64,000 nucleotides of DNA from a bacterium (lineage in GTDB: Bacteria > Planctomycetota > UBA1135 > UBA2386): the NCBI GenBank assembly GCA_030432695.1, contig JAUILN010000004.1:124001-188000 (forward strand), written 5' to 3'. Every line of letters starts with the position of its first letter. Positions within the stretch are counted from its first letter, which is position 1. The notes beneath the pieces were generated by a model that worked only from the letters and a program-made list of their open reading frames with translations, was not told the DNA's origin and did no database searches. The position numbers and the translations under genes were made by a program. This document shows, piece by piece, positions 52,527 through 60,919 of this stretch.

Positions 52527-53186
52527 GTGCCCGACGCGGCCCGTCGGCCGCCCGCCGTGACAAGCACGGAGCTGGAGCCCGAGGTCGACACCGTCACCCC
52601 GGATCCCGCCGAGCGGGCCCTGTTGGAACGGGTCCGCGGTGGGGATCCGGAGGCGTGTCGGCAATTGGTGGAGGACCACCAGCGGGCGATCCGGAGGCTG
52701 GCGATGAGGATGCTGCACTGCGACCGCGACACCGCCGACGACGTCTGCCAGGAGGTCTTCCTCCGGGCGTTCCGCGGGCTGCCGACCTTCACCGGGGAGG
52801 TGCGGGTCGGCATCTGGCTGCACACGATCGCCACCAACGCCTGCATCACCGAGTACCGCAAGCGGCGCACCCTGAAGCGGGGCTCGCACCGGACGCTGTC
52901 GATCGATGCGCCGCTGGCCGGCAACGACGACCTGCACATCGACCCGACCTCGCGTGAGGTCGACCCTGGCGACCGCGCCGGCCACCAGGAGTTCGCGCTG
53001 CGGGTGCGCGAGGCGGTGGCCCACCTGCCCGACGACTTCCGCGACGCGGTGGTGCTCCGCGACGTCCAGAACCTCTCCTACGAGGAGATCTCCGCGATCC
53101 TCGGCGTGCCGCCGGGGACCGTCCGCTCCCGGATCCACCGGGGAAGACTGTTGCTGCAGAACCTGCTGAAAGGATTCGCGGAATGA
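52527..53186 (+). CDS. ECF-family RNA polymerase sigma factor
   Basis: A sigma70 region 2/region 4 protein. Region 2 reads LLERVRGGDPEACRQLVEDH and DRDTADDVCQEVFLRAFR; region 4 reads LPDDFRDAVVLRDVQNLSYE and VPPGTVRSRIHRGR (helix-turn-helix). It lacks region 3, as in ECF factors. The start is uncertain: in-frame GTG codons lie at 52491, 52527 and 52557, and an ATG at 52437 follows a possible -10 (TATCCT, 52404-52409); 52527 is a compromise. The stop overlaps the ATG of the next gene (ATGA), a common arrangement for an ECF factor and its anti-sigma factor. Confidence 0.88.
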   Translation: MPDAARRPPAVTSTELEPEVDTVTPDPAERALLERVRGGDPEACRQLVEDHQRAIRRLAMRMLHCDRDTADDVCQEVFLRAFRGLPTFTGEVRVGIWLHTIATNACITEYRKRRTLKRGSHRTLSIDAPLAGNDDLHIDPTSREVDPGDRAGHQEFALRVREAVAHLPDDFRDAVVLRDVQNLSYEEISAILGVPPGTVRSRIHRGRLLLQNLLKGFAE

Positions 53187-55504
53187 CCTCCCGACGACAG
53201 CCCCCGCGGGAGCCCGACGAGCGCCTGGCGGACTGGGTCGACGGCCGCCTCGACGCCGAGGAGCTGGCCCGTTTCGAAGCCGAACTCGAGGTCGATGCCG
53301 AGTTGCGGGCGGTCGCCGAGGGCTATCGGAGCTTCGTCGAGATGGTGCGGGCCGGTCTCGCCGACGACGGCTTCGCGGACGGCGAGTCGGAGGACGCAGA
53401 GTCCTCGCTCGGCGGGCCGGACTTCGACCGCGCCTCGACCGATGCGTTGCTGGACCGTCTGGCTCGGGAAGGCCTGGTCGCTTCGGCTGGGCGAGGGGCG
53501 CTGGTCGAGGCCCCGGTCTTGGAGGCGGCCGCCGCCGAGGCCGCAGCGGCGGACGGCATGGGATCGCAGCTGCGGCGGATCTCCTTGGACGCTGCGGGCG
53601 GCGATGCCGACGCCGCGGGCGCCTCCCGGGGCGACGCATCGGCGGGTGTCCCGCGGCTCGCGATGTGGTGGTCGATGGCCGCCGCGGCTGTGTTGCTGGC
53701 GGCATTCGGCCTCGCGCACTGGATGGCGCCCGGCGAGCCGGCTCCCGAGGTCCACGATGCGACCGCGGTGCTCGAGCATCTGGCCGACGGTGCGTCCGCC
53801 GCGGACCCGCGGGCGCCGAGCGAGGGCCTGCCGTCGGATGGTGAGCCCAGGATGGCGCGGGGCGGACCCACCAGGTCGAGTGCCGGCTCGGAGGACGAGG
53901 TGCCGGCGGAGAAGGCCCTCGATCGGGGACTCCGCTCGGCGGACGGTCTCGGGGTGCGAACGGCTCCCCGGCCCGATCGGGCTGCGGAGTCGGCCGACCT
54001 CGGGCAGGCGTCCGAATTCGAGAAGGGGACCGATCAGAAGCAGGCGCGGGCGCGTGGGCGCCGGCAGCTCGCCGATGACGCGCAGAGTCTCGGCGATCCG
54101 TCCGGAGATGCGAGTCTCGCCCCGGCCGAGGCGGAGGAGCGGAACGAGGTCGCGGAGGAAGCGGTCGATCTTGCCACGAACGAATCGGGCTCGTCCGCTC
54201 CGCCGGTCCCGGGTTCCCGTGCGCTTGCGAAGTCCGATGCCGACGCCGAAGCGACCGAGGAAGACGGGGCCGCCGCGTGGGAAGGCGGCCTCGGGACGGG
54301 CGGTGGCAATCGCGGCCTTTTCGCCGCACTGTCCGAGCCGGTCTACGTGCTCGAACTCGATTCCGGCGCAGCCGCGCGGCTCGGCCTCGATGCGCGCGAG
54401 CCGCAGGCGCGGCAGGCAGAGAGCGCGGCCGGAGTTCCGGCGCGGGTGGGTGCGGTGACCCGCGCTCCGGGCCTGGGCGGTGGCGCCGGTGGCCCGATTC
54501 CTCCAGCCGGACCCGGTGCGGCCGACGGTCCGAAGGCGGGAAGCGGGGGCGGTCCCGGTCAGGCGCCGGCCGAGCCTGGGCCTTCCGGTCCGAGCACTCC
54601 GGGTCCGGCGTCGCCCGGCCCCGTGCGTCGCGCAGCCCGCGGCGAGGTCGAGCCGGAGACCGCGGTCACCGAGAGTGTCGAGCGGGCCGGGCGTGCCGCC
54701 GAGCCGCTGCTACGGTTCCGGGGCGGACTCCTCCCCGATGCCGGTCTCGGCGGTGAGGACGACGCGCTGCTCCTCGCCGAGCGACTCAAGTCGACCTTCG
54801 ACGCGCTCGAGGTCGACCGCGAAGCGAGCAACCAGGTGGGCGCGGAACTCGTGCCCGCGGACGCGCGGGCCCTCGAGACCGGCGGTCTCCTGTCGTTCTT
54901 CCTGAACTCCGAGAGTCGGGCACGGGCCGTTCTCGAGCAGTCGACCGAGGGCGTGCAGAGCGACATGTTCTTCGGCCAGACTCGGCCGAGTGAACCGGAG
55001 GTCTACGCCTACCGCGAGGGCGACGTGGCGTTCCGGCTCGAGGGCGACCTGTCGGAGATCGCCCGCTCGCTGCAGGTCCTGCGCGAGCGGTTCCAGGCCG
55101 CCGGCGCGACGCTGGTCGAGCAACAGGCTCCGCAGCTCAGGGAGCTGGAACTGCAGCGCGAGCTCGAGGCTGTCGAGACCCGGCTGGCCGGTGAGGGCGA
55201 CGCGGACGGCGGTGAGGTGCAGGCTCGGCGGCAGCAGGATCAGCACGAGCTGGAGCGGGCCGAGAGTGCCCGTGCCGCGCCGCTCGGGCAGACCGGAGCG
55301 GTGACGCGCTGGGGATTCGTCGACGTGTTGCGCAAGCGCACCGTGTCCGAGACCGCCAAGGACGGCGCGCTGCAGGGCGCATGGGTGGTGCTGCGATTGC
55401 CGGGTCAGGTTCTGCGCCTGGACGGCCCGTCCGATGCGGACGAGGACCGGCCGGCCGCCGATCCGGAAGCGAGCGGCGCCGATGCCGGGCGCGGCAAGCG
55501 CTGA
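53183..55504 (+). CDS. Anti-sigma factor with large extracytoplasmic low-complexity domain
   Basis: A 773-residue protein with a short N-terminal region, one membrane segment at about residues 158-179, and a large periplasmic part. The N-terminal 100 residues begin PREPDERLADWVDGRLDAEE, like the zinc-free anti-sigma domains of planctomycete ECF systems. The outer part is rich in Gly, Ala, Pro, Glu and Arg (about 185-500) and then has helical stretches with Gln/Glu/Arg and a C-terminal conserved-looking portion (about 535-740). ATGA overlap with the sigma gene supports a sigma/anti-sigma pair. The signal sensed by the outer part is unknown. Confidence 0.75.
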   Translation: MTSRRQPPREPDERLADWVDGRLDAEELARFEAELEVDAELRAVAEGYRSFVEMVRAGLADDGFADGESEDAESSLGGPDFDRASTDALLDRLAREGLVASAGRGALVEAPVLEAAAAEAAAADGMGSQLRRISLDAAGGDADAAGASRGDASAGVPRLAMWWSMAAAAVLLAAFGLAHWMAPGEPAPEVHDATAVLEHLADGASAADPRAPSEGLPSDGEPRMARGGPTRSSAGSEDEVPAEKALDRGLRSADGLGVRTAPRPDRAAESADLGQASEFEKGTDQKQARARGRRQLADDAQSLGDPSGDASLAPAEAEERNEVAEEAVDLATNESGSSAPPVPGSRALAKSDADAEATEEDGAAAWEGGLGTGGGNRGLFAALSEPVYVLELDSGAAARLGLDAREPQARQAESAAGVPARVGAVTRAPGLGGGAGGPIPPAGPGAADGPKAGSGGGPGQAPAEPGPSGPSTPGPASPGPVRRAARGEVEPETAVTESVERAGRAAEPLLRFRGGLLPDAGLGGEDDALLLAERLKSTFDALEVDREASNQVGAELVPADARALETGGLLSFFLNSESRARAVLEQSTEGVQSDMFFGQTRPSEPEVYAYREGDVAFRLEGDLSEIARSLQVLRERFQAAGATLVEQQAPQLRELELQRELEAVETRLAGEGDADGGEVQARRQQDQHELERAESARAAPLGQTGAVTRWGFVDVLRKRTVSETAKDGALQGAWVVLRLPGQVLRLDGPSDADEDRPAADPEASGADAGRGKR

Positions 55505-55567
55505 CCGACGGCCGGATGCGCTGCCGGGCCAGGCTCGCGGTCGAGCCGGATCCGCAGTCGGCCAGAC

Positions 55568-58500
55568 TCAGCGCCGCGGCATGCCGTCGGCATCGCTGAC
55601 CCGGACGAACAGTCGGCTCGCTGTCTCCGTCGGCTGGCGGAACGCGAACCGCACGGTCGCCGCGCCGCCCTGGACCCGCACGAGCACGGCATCGGAGTCG
55701 GGGATCGTGCGGCCGCGCCCCTGCGCCTCCAGGACCTGGTCACCGTTCCATGACAGCGAGTAGCCGAACGGCGTGCCCACGCGGAGCACGGCGTCGCCGG
55801 CCGGACCTAGCGACCCGGCGGGCAGCTCCAGTTCGACCACGCGGGTGCCCGGCGGCAGAGGCAGGCCTTCGTCGGCGCGCAGCATGCGCTCGGTTCCGTC
55901 GGCGAGCACCGCGGTCGCTGCGGTCGCGAAGCCCGGTCGATCGATGGAGCCGCCCGCGGCCAGGAACGCGTCGCACAGGGTCCGCCACGCCGAGCCGGCG
56001 AAGCGCGACGGTGGGGTCGGGCTGGCCGGCAGTCCCGCGTCGTAGTGCCAGTCGAGGAACAGCCGGTCGACGCGGCGCGTGCCGTCTTCGGCGAGCAGCA
56101 GCCGCCGGAGGTCTTCGAGGACGAACGGTCGGCCGGTGTCGAAGACGAACAGGTTCTCGCCCGTGAACAGGCCGGTGGAACGGTTGGTCAGCACCGCGAT
56201 CGCGGTGCCCTCGCGGAGATCCAGGGCTCGGGGTGTCGATGACCGCGCAGGAGCGCGCCCGTCGAGTGGCAGGAAGACCTCCTTGTCCGGCGTCACGAAC
56301 ACCTGCTCGTCGATGCGTCGCAGGTCCGGCTCGTCGGCGCTAGCCGGAGCCTCGCGCTTCAGATAGCGGACGAACACTGTGCCCTCGGCGTTGACCGCAA
56401 CGTCGTAGTAGCCACGCGCCGGGTCACCCTCGAGCAGGTCGACGACGAAGGCGGTGCGCGGCTGCGGCTCGGTGGGGTCGCGGCGTTGCTCCGCCGGGAG
56501 CTGCTCGTTGGCCTGTAGTTCCTCGTCGGTCATCCGCGACGCCGTGCGGCGGAAGTAGAGATCGAGACGGCGGCCGTCCTTCCGGATGTTGCGGACCGTG
56601 ACGTAGCTCGCGCCGGTGGGTGCGCGCAGCTCGAGGCGGATGTCGTCGTCGTCCCAGTTGGGCACCGCTGCGTATCGCACGCCAGTCGTCGCGAACAGCA
56701 GAGCATCGACCACCACTCCGGAGACGCCCGGGCTGAGCAGCTCCGGCCGTCCGGCCGGGTCACCCGGCGTCGCGACCGGCCGCGAGTCGGCGTCGAGCCA
56801 GCGGGCGAAGCCGCCCGAAGGCGTGGCCGACGCGAGGATCCGGTCGAAGACGGCGCTCCGTCCGACGCCGTCGCGTTCGCTCAGGGCGACCAGCAGCATC
56901 GCGTCCAGGTCGCCGCATCGAACCTCGTCCAGCGGACTCGATCGCACACCTGCGCGGCCGTCGGCGAGCCACTCGCAGGTGTTCCGCAGGTTGTCGCGGC
57001 TCTTCTCGCCGGTCGGGAAGGTCCAGCCGACCCACAGCGGCATCAGGTTGGCGCCGGCCAGTGGCAGGCGGTGAGGGGTGCCGTCGACGGGCGAGATCGC
57101 GGGCGCGAAGCGGCCCTCGTCGGCCAGCCAGTAGCGCTTCTCCAGGTCCTCGAGCAGCTGGAACGAACGCCGCGTGTAGGCCTCGCCCGGTCGCTTGGTC
57201 GGGCCGTCGCCGGCGTACTTGTCGGGGTTCCGGTGGCGGTCGAGGCCATCGACCATGTCGCCGACCGCCTGCACCGTCATCAGGAACAGCACGCCGCTGA
57301 CGAACGACCAGCTCGCGCGGCCCGCCGCCGGTGCGTCGCCGACCAGCGCGGTGTTCCCCGGGTCGGCGAACGGCGCCAGGCCGTGAAGCCACGGCTCGTT
57401 GCCCGAGAACGTCATCAGGCTGTCGGCGCCGCGAACCTGGCGCTTGAGGCAGACGTCGATCAACGGCCAGTGCTGCTCGACGAAGGTGGCGTCGCGGGTC
57501 GAGCGCCAGTACCAGAAGAACTGCAGCAGCAGCCACGACGGGACCTCCGCGGCGGGGTGGAGCTGCACGTCCTGCCAGGGCACTCCGGCACCGTCGCTGC
57601 GCAGGTCGAGCGGGTACTCCTCGCGGATCTCGCCGGTCGCGGCCGCGGCGGCCTCGAACCACTCCAGGGCGCGGCGGGCCTCGGCGTGCAGCCCGAAGCG
57701 CAGCAGCGTCAGCGTCGCGCCGACCTGCTCGCGGATCGAGGCGACGCGGCGGCCGAGCATCGGCACCACCACGCCGGTCTCCGCGCAGGTCATCGTCAGG
57801 GTGTGGACCAGATGGTCGCGGCAGAGATCGCGGAAGCGCGCCAGGTCGGTGTCGACGGTGGTGGCGCCGGCCAGGCGGGCGCGCCAGCCGGCGAGGTCGG
57901 TGGCGGCGAGGCGGCAGGCGGCGTCCCAGTCGAGGCGCGTGGGCAGCGGCTCGGAGCCGGTTGCGAAAGCGATCTCGCTCACCGTGCGGAACCGGCCCCC
58001 GGCTGCCAGGCGGAACCCGAGTTCCGGGACGCTCGAGCCGGCCGAGGGGGCTGCGTCGCCGAGCCGGACCACCGCGCTGCCGGGTGCCAGGTCCGCGAGG
58101 CCGAAGCCGTCGCCGACGACCCGCAGGTCGTTGCCGGTCAGTCGCAGCCGGAGGTCGGCACGGGCTCGGCCGTCGAGTTCGGTGACCTCGACGAGGCGCA
58201 CGATCCGTCGGCTTGCCAGGGGTGCGAAGCTCAGGGTGCGCAGCGCGAGGCCGTCGACGAGTTCCTCGGACTCGACGAAGCCGGTCCCGAGCAGTCGGGC
58301 GACGTGGGCCGAGCCGGCGGGCTCGATGTCCGCGAGTTCCAGCGCCAGCGGACCGTGCACCGCCGGGCTGGCATAGTCCGGTCCGACGACGTGGTACAGG
58401 GCGTTCGCCGGTCCGTCGCCGAGACCGAGGGCTGCGAACACCCGGCCGCTGCCGACCGGCCAGGCCGCTCCGCGGCCGTCACCCGCCCACGACGAACCGG

Positions 58501-58660
58501 CAGGTAGACCCGGGATGGCGTCGGCGAATGCCGAGGGGCGGCTGCCGATCGGCTGGTCGGAGGCTGCGCCGGGCAGGGCGGGGCCGACCTCCTGCGCGTG
58601 CGAGAGCGGAGCAGCGAGCAGGCAGACGAGGAGTGGAAAGGTTTGCCGGAGTCGGAGCAT
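55568..58660 (-). CDS. Exported (alpha/alpha)6-barrel glycosidase-like protein
   Basis: A 1030-residue secreted protein with a signal peptide (about 1-22, ending SHAQ). The first about 270 residues are beta-rich; the middle (about 290-660) has repeated helical segments and motifs such as YPLDLRSDGAGVPWQDVQLHP and PSWLLLQFFWYWRSTRDA, reminiscent of six-hairpin glycosidases (GH65, GH63, GH78-like); the C-terminal third is beta-rich. I cannot assign the GH family or confirm the catalytic acids. Likely acts on a polysaccharide outside the cell or in the periplasm. Starts with ATG at 58660; the neighbouring MFS gene is divergent. Confidence 0.65.
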   Translation of the reverse strand: MLRLRQTFPLLVCLLAAPLSHAQEVGPALPGAASDQPIGSRPSAFADAIPGLPAGSSWAGDGRGAAWPVGSGRVFAALGLGDGPANALYHVVGPDYASPAVHGPLALELADIEPAGSAHVARLLGTGFVESEELVDGLALRTLSFAPLASRRIVRLVEVTELDGRARADLRLRLTGNDLRVVGDGFGLADLAPGSAVVRLGDAAPSAGSSVPELGFRLAAGGRFRTVSEIAFATGSEPLPTRLDWDAACRLAATDLAGWRARLAGATTVDTDLARFRDLCRDHLVHTLTMTCAETGVVVPMLGRRVASIREQVGATLTLLRFGLHAEARRALEWFEAAAAATGEIREEYPLDLRSDGAGVPWQDVQLHPAAEVPSWLLLQFFWYWRSTRDATFVEQHWPLIDVCLKRQVRGADSLMTFSGNEPWLHGLAPFADPGNTALVGDAPAAGRASWSFVSGVLFLMTVQAVGDMVDGLDRHRNPDKYAGDGPTKRPGEAYTRRSFQLLEDLEKRYWLADEGRFAPAISPVDGTPHRLPLAGANLMPLWVGWTFPTGEKSRDNLRNTCEWLADGRAGVRSSPLDEVRCGDLDAMLLVALSERDGVGRSAVFDRILASATPSGGFARWLDADSRPVATPGDPAGRPELLSPGVSGVVVDALLFATTGVRYAAVPNWDDDDIRLELRAPTGASYVTVRNIRKDGRRLDLYFRRTASRMTDEELQANEQLPAEQRRDPTEPQPRTAFVVDLLEGDPARGYYDVAVNAEGTVFVRYLKREAPASADEPDLRRIDEQVFVTPDKEVFLPLDGRAPARSSTPRALDLREGTAIAVLTNRSTGLFTGENLFVFDTGRPFVLEDLRRLLLAEDGTRRVDRLFLDWHYDAGLPASPTPPSRFAGSAWRTLCDAFLAAGGSIDRPGFATAATAVLADGTERMLRADEGLPLPPGTRVVELELPAGSLGPAGDAVLRVGTPFGYSLSWNGDQVLEAQGRGRTIPDSDAVLVRVQGGAATVRFAFRQPTETASRLFVRVSDADGMPRR

Positions 58661-58865
58661 CTTGGTGGCGCGCGAGAAGTGGTTCCTCGGCAGGGGCGAA
58701 CCCGAGGCGCATTCCTGGTCGCAAATTCCTGGTCGCGGATCGTCTGGCTGCGACCAGGTCTGTTCGGCTGGAGTCGGCCGCCATCATGCCCCAAGGTGGA
58801 TCGCGGGCCGACCATGCCGGCCGGTTCGCGCCCCCCGACGACCGCAGTCACGAGACCCTCCCGAT

Positions 58866-60125
58866 CTGGAACCCTGGCAGCAGAACCTCCGAGCCGTCCG
58901 ACCGGCGCTGTTCCTGGTCTCGGTCGGGCTGATGTCGTTCGTGCCGACCCTGCCGATCTACGTTCGGGAGCGCTTCCCGCTCGGTGAAGAGGAGCTGGCG
59001 CTGTGGACCGGGCTGATCTTCGGTGGCGCGCCGGCCGCGGCCGCGGTGCTCGGTCCGGTCTGGGGGGTCCTCGGCGACCGTCACGGCCGCAAGGCAATGG
59101 TGCTGCGGGCGTTCCTGGGCATCGGCGCGGTCACGCTGCTGATGCCGCTGGCCGACTCCCCGGCGTTGCTGTTGGCGCTGCGGATCCTGCAGGGCAGTCT
59201 CGCCGGCTACATCGCGCCGGCGATGGCCCTGGTGACCGCCGACACGCCGCCGCATCGGCAGGGCGAGGTCATCGGGCGCCTGCAGGTGGCGCTCGGGGTG
59301 GGCATGCTGGCGGGACCGGCGATCGGCGCGGAGGTCGGGGTCCGGTTCGGTCGCGACGGCTCCTTCTGGCTCTGCGGCGGGCTGGCCTTCGCGGCGGCGC
59401 TGCTGGTGGCGCTGTGGACCCGCGAGGACCGGACCCAGCTCGGCGGCGCGGGGCTATCGCGGTTCGGCTCGGCGCTGTGGGGCTTCCTCTCCGGCAGCCA
59501 GGTGCTCGGGGTGCTCGCGGTGGTGTTCCTGGTGCGGTTCGGCCAGATGATGTCGGAGGCGTTCCTCGCCCTGCGGGTCGACGAGGTCGGCGCCGTGCCG
59601 CCGCTGCTGGAATGGTCCAGCGACGCCGCCGCCGCGATCGACCGCACCACCGCGCTGATGTTCGTGCTGGTGGCGATCGCGCAGATCCTGCTGTCGCCCT
59701 GGTGGGGGCGGTTCGGGGACCGCTTCGGGCCGCTGCGTGCGCTCGGTGTGTCGAGCCTGCTGCTGGCGGTGGGTCTCCTGGGTTGCGGACTCGCCCAGGA
59801 GGCCTGGGTGCTGACCGCGTTCCGCTGCGTCGCGGCGGTGGCGATGGCCGCCGGCATGACCCTGTCGTACGCCGCGGTGCAGAAGCGGATCCAGGCCGGA
59901 CAGCGCTCGCTGGCCTTCGCCTGTGTGCAGAGCTTCATGCAGCTCGGCATGGCTACCGGACCGCTGGTGGGAGGAGTCGTCGCGGGAGCATGGACCGCCA
60001 CCGGCTACGGCTCCGTGTTCGTGGCCGCCGCTGTGAGCCTGGCGGCGGCAGCGGTCGCCGCGAGCCTGGTCCGGCGGCGGGAGTTGGCGCAGCGGACCGG
60101 GTCACCCGGAGATCCCGGCCGATGA
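58866..60125 (+). CDS. MFS transporter (drug/metabolite exporter type)
   Basis: An approximately 420-residue, 12-helix major facilitator. After the first helix comes GDRHGRKAMVLRAF, the loop 2-3 MFS motif A; symmetry between halves and GQRSLAFACVQSFMQLGMATGPLVGG (given in parts) are typical of the MdtG-like family. Homologues start with a W-Q-Q-N-L-R motif, found here as EPWQQNLRA at 58869-58895, so coding begins at or before 58866; the codon there is CTG. An ATG (58932) inside the first helix would be too late. A run of six C bases (58831-58836) upstream of EPWQQ might hide a frameshift to an ATG at 58814; see findings. Confidence 0.85.
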   Translation: MEPWQQNLRAVRPALFLVSVGLMSFVPTLPIYVRERFPLGEEELALWTGLIFGGAPAAAAVLGPVWGVLGDRHGRKAMVLRAFLGIGAVTLLMPLADSPALLLALRILQGSLAGYIAPAMALVTADTPPHRQGEVIGRLQVALGVGMLAGPAIGAEVGVRFGRDGSFWLCGGLAFAAALLVALWTREDRTQLGGAGLSRFGSALWGFLSGSQVLGVLAVVFLVRFGQMMSEAFLALRVDEVGAVPPLLEWSSDAAAAIDRTTALMFVLVAIAQILLSPWWGRFGDRFGPLRALGVSSLLLAVGLLGCGLAQEAWVLTAFRCVAAVAMAAGMTLSYAAVQKRIQAGQRSLAFACVQSFMQLGMATGPLVGGVVAGAWTATGYGSVFVAAAVSLAAAAVAASLVRRRELAQRTGSPGDPGR

Positions 60126-60171
60126 TCGGGCTTGCGCCGGCGGCCCGGCGCGGCAACGTGGAGCGTGATCC

Positions 60172-60912
60172 ATGTGTCTCCTGATCACGTTGGCGGGTCT
60201 GGACCCGGCGCACCCGGTGGTGGTGGCGAGCAACCGAGACGAACGGCGGGACCGGCCGGCGATGCCTCCTGGGCTGTGGGTGGGAGAGCGCCATCGGGCC
60301 CTGTCGCCGCGCGACAAGCGGGCCGGGGGCACCTGGCTGGCGGTCGGCGACAACGGGCTGTTCGCCGGGCTCACCAACCTCGCCGGCGTCCCCGTGCGCG
60401 ACGATGCTCGCTCGCGCGGCGACCTGCCGCATCTGGCCGTCGACTCGGGTTCGGTCGACGCGGCGGTGGAGGTGGTGCGCGCTGCGGTCGGGCGAGATCC
60501 GTTCAACGGCTTCCAGCTGCTGGTCACCGATGGCGCGCGGGTGCGGGTTCTGGCTCACGCCGAGGGGCGGATCGACGAGGCCTCGTTCGGCGCCGGCTCG
60601 GTGGTGGTGATCAGCAACGAGCACCGGGTGGGTGCCCTGGCCATCCCCGGCCTCGACGCTGCGGCCGAGCCGGGTCTCGACCTGGAGGAGCGCTTCGCGC
60701 GACTGGCGCCGCTGCTCCTCGATCAGGGCGAGAGGAGCGGCCACCGCATCCTGAAGGACGGCGGCGAGTACGGCACGGTGTCGAGCTCGCTCGTGGGAGT
60801 GCCGACGGCCGGGCTCATGCGCGGGTTGGTTTGGCGTTACGCCGCGGGCCAGCCAGACCAGGTCCCGTACCGCAACTACGGGAACCTGGCTCGGCGGCTG
60901 TTCGAAGGGTGA
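60172..60912 (+). CDS. NRDE family (TANGO2-like) protein
   Basis: A 246-residue protein with the NRDE signature: MCLLITLAGLDPAHPVVVASNRDE, that is Cys 2 followed by SNRDE, and the later GGTWLAVGDNGLFAGLTNLAG and GTVSSSLVGV blocks. TANGO2-type proteins may act as Ntn-hydrolase-like heme or lipid-handling factors; in bacteria the function is unsettled. It begins shortly after the MFS stop (46 bases) and may share its transcript. Confidence 0.88.
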   Translation: MCLLITLAGLDPAHPVVVASNRDERRDRPAMPPGLWVGERHRALSPRDKRAGGTWLAVGDNGLFAGLTNLAGVPVRDDARSRGDLPHLAVDSGSVDAAVEVVRAAVGRDPFNGFQLLVTDGARVRVLAHAEGRIDEASFGAGSVVVISNEHRVGALAIPGLDAAAEPGLDLEERFARLAPLLLDQGERSGHRILKDGGEYGTVSSSLVGVPTAGLMRGLVWRYAAGQPDQVPYRNYGNLARRLFEG

Positions 60913-60919
60913 GAGGGCC

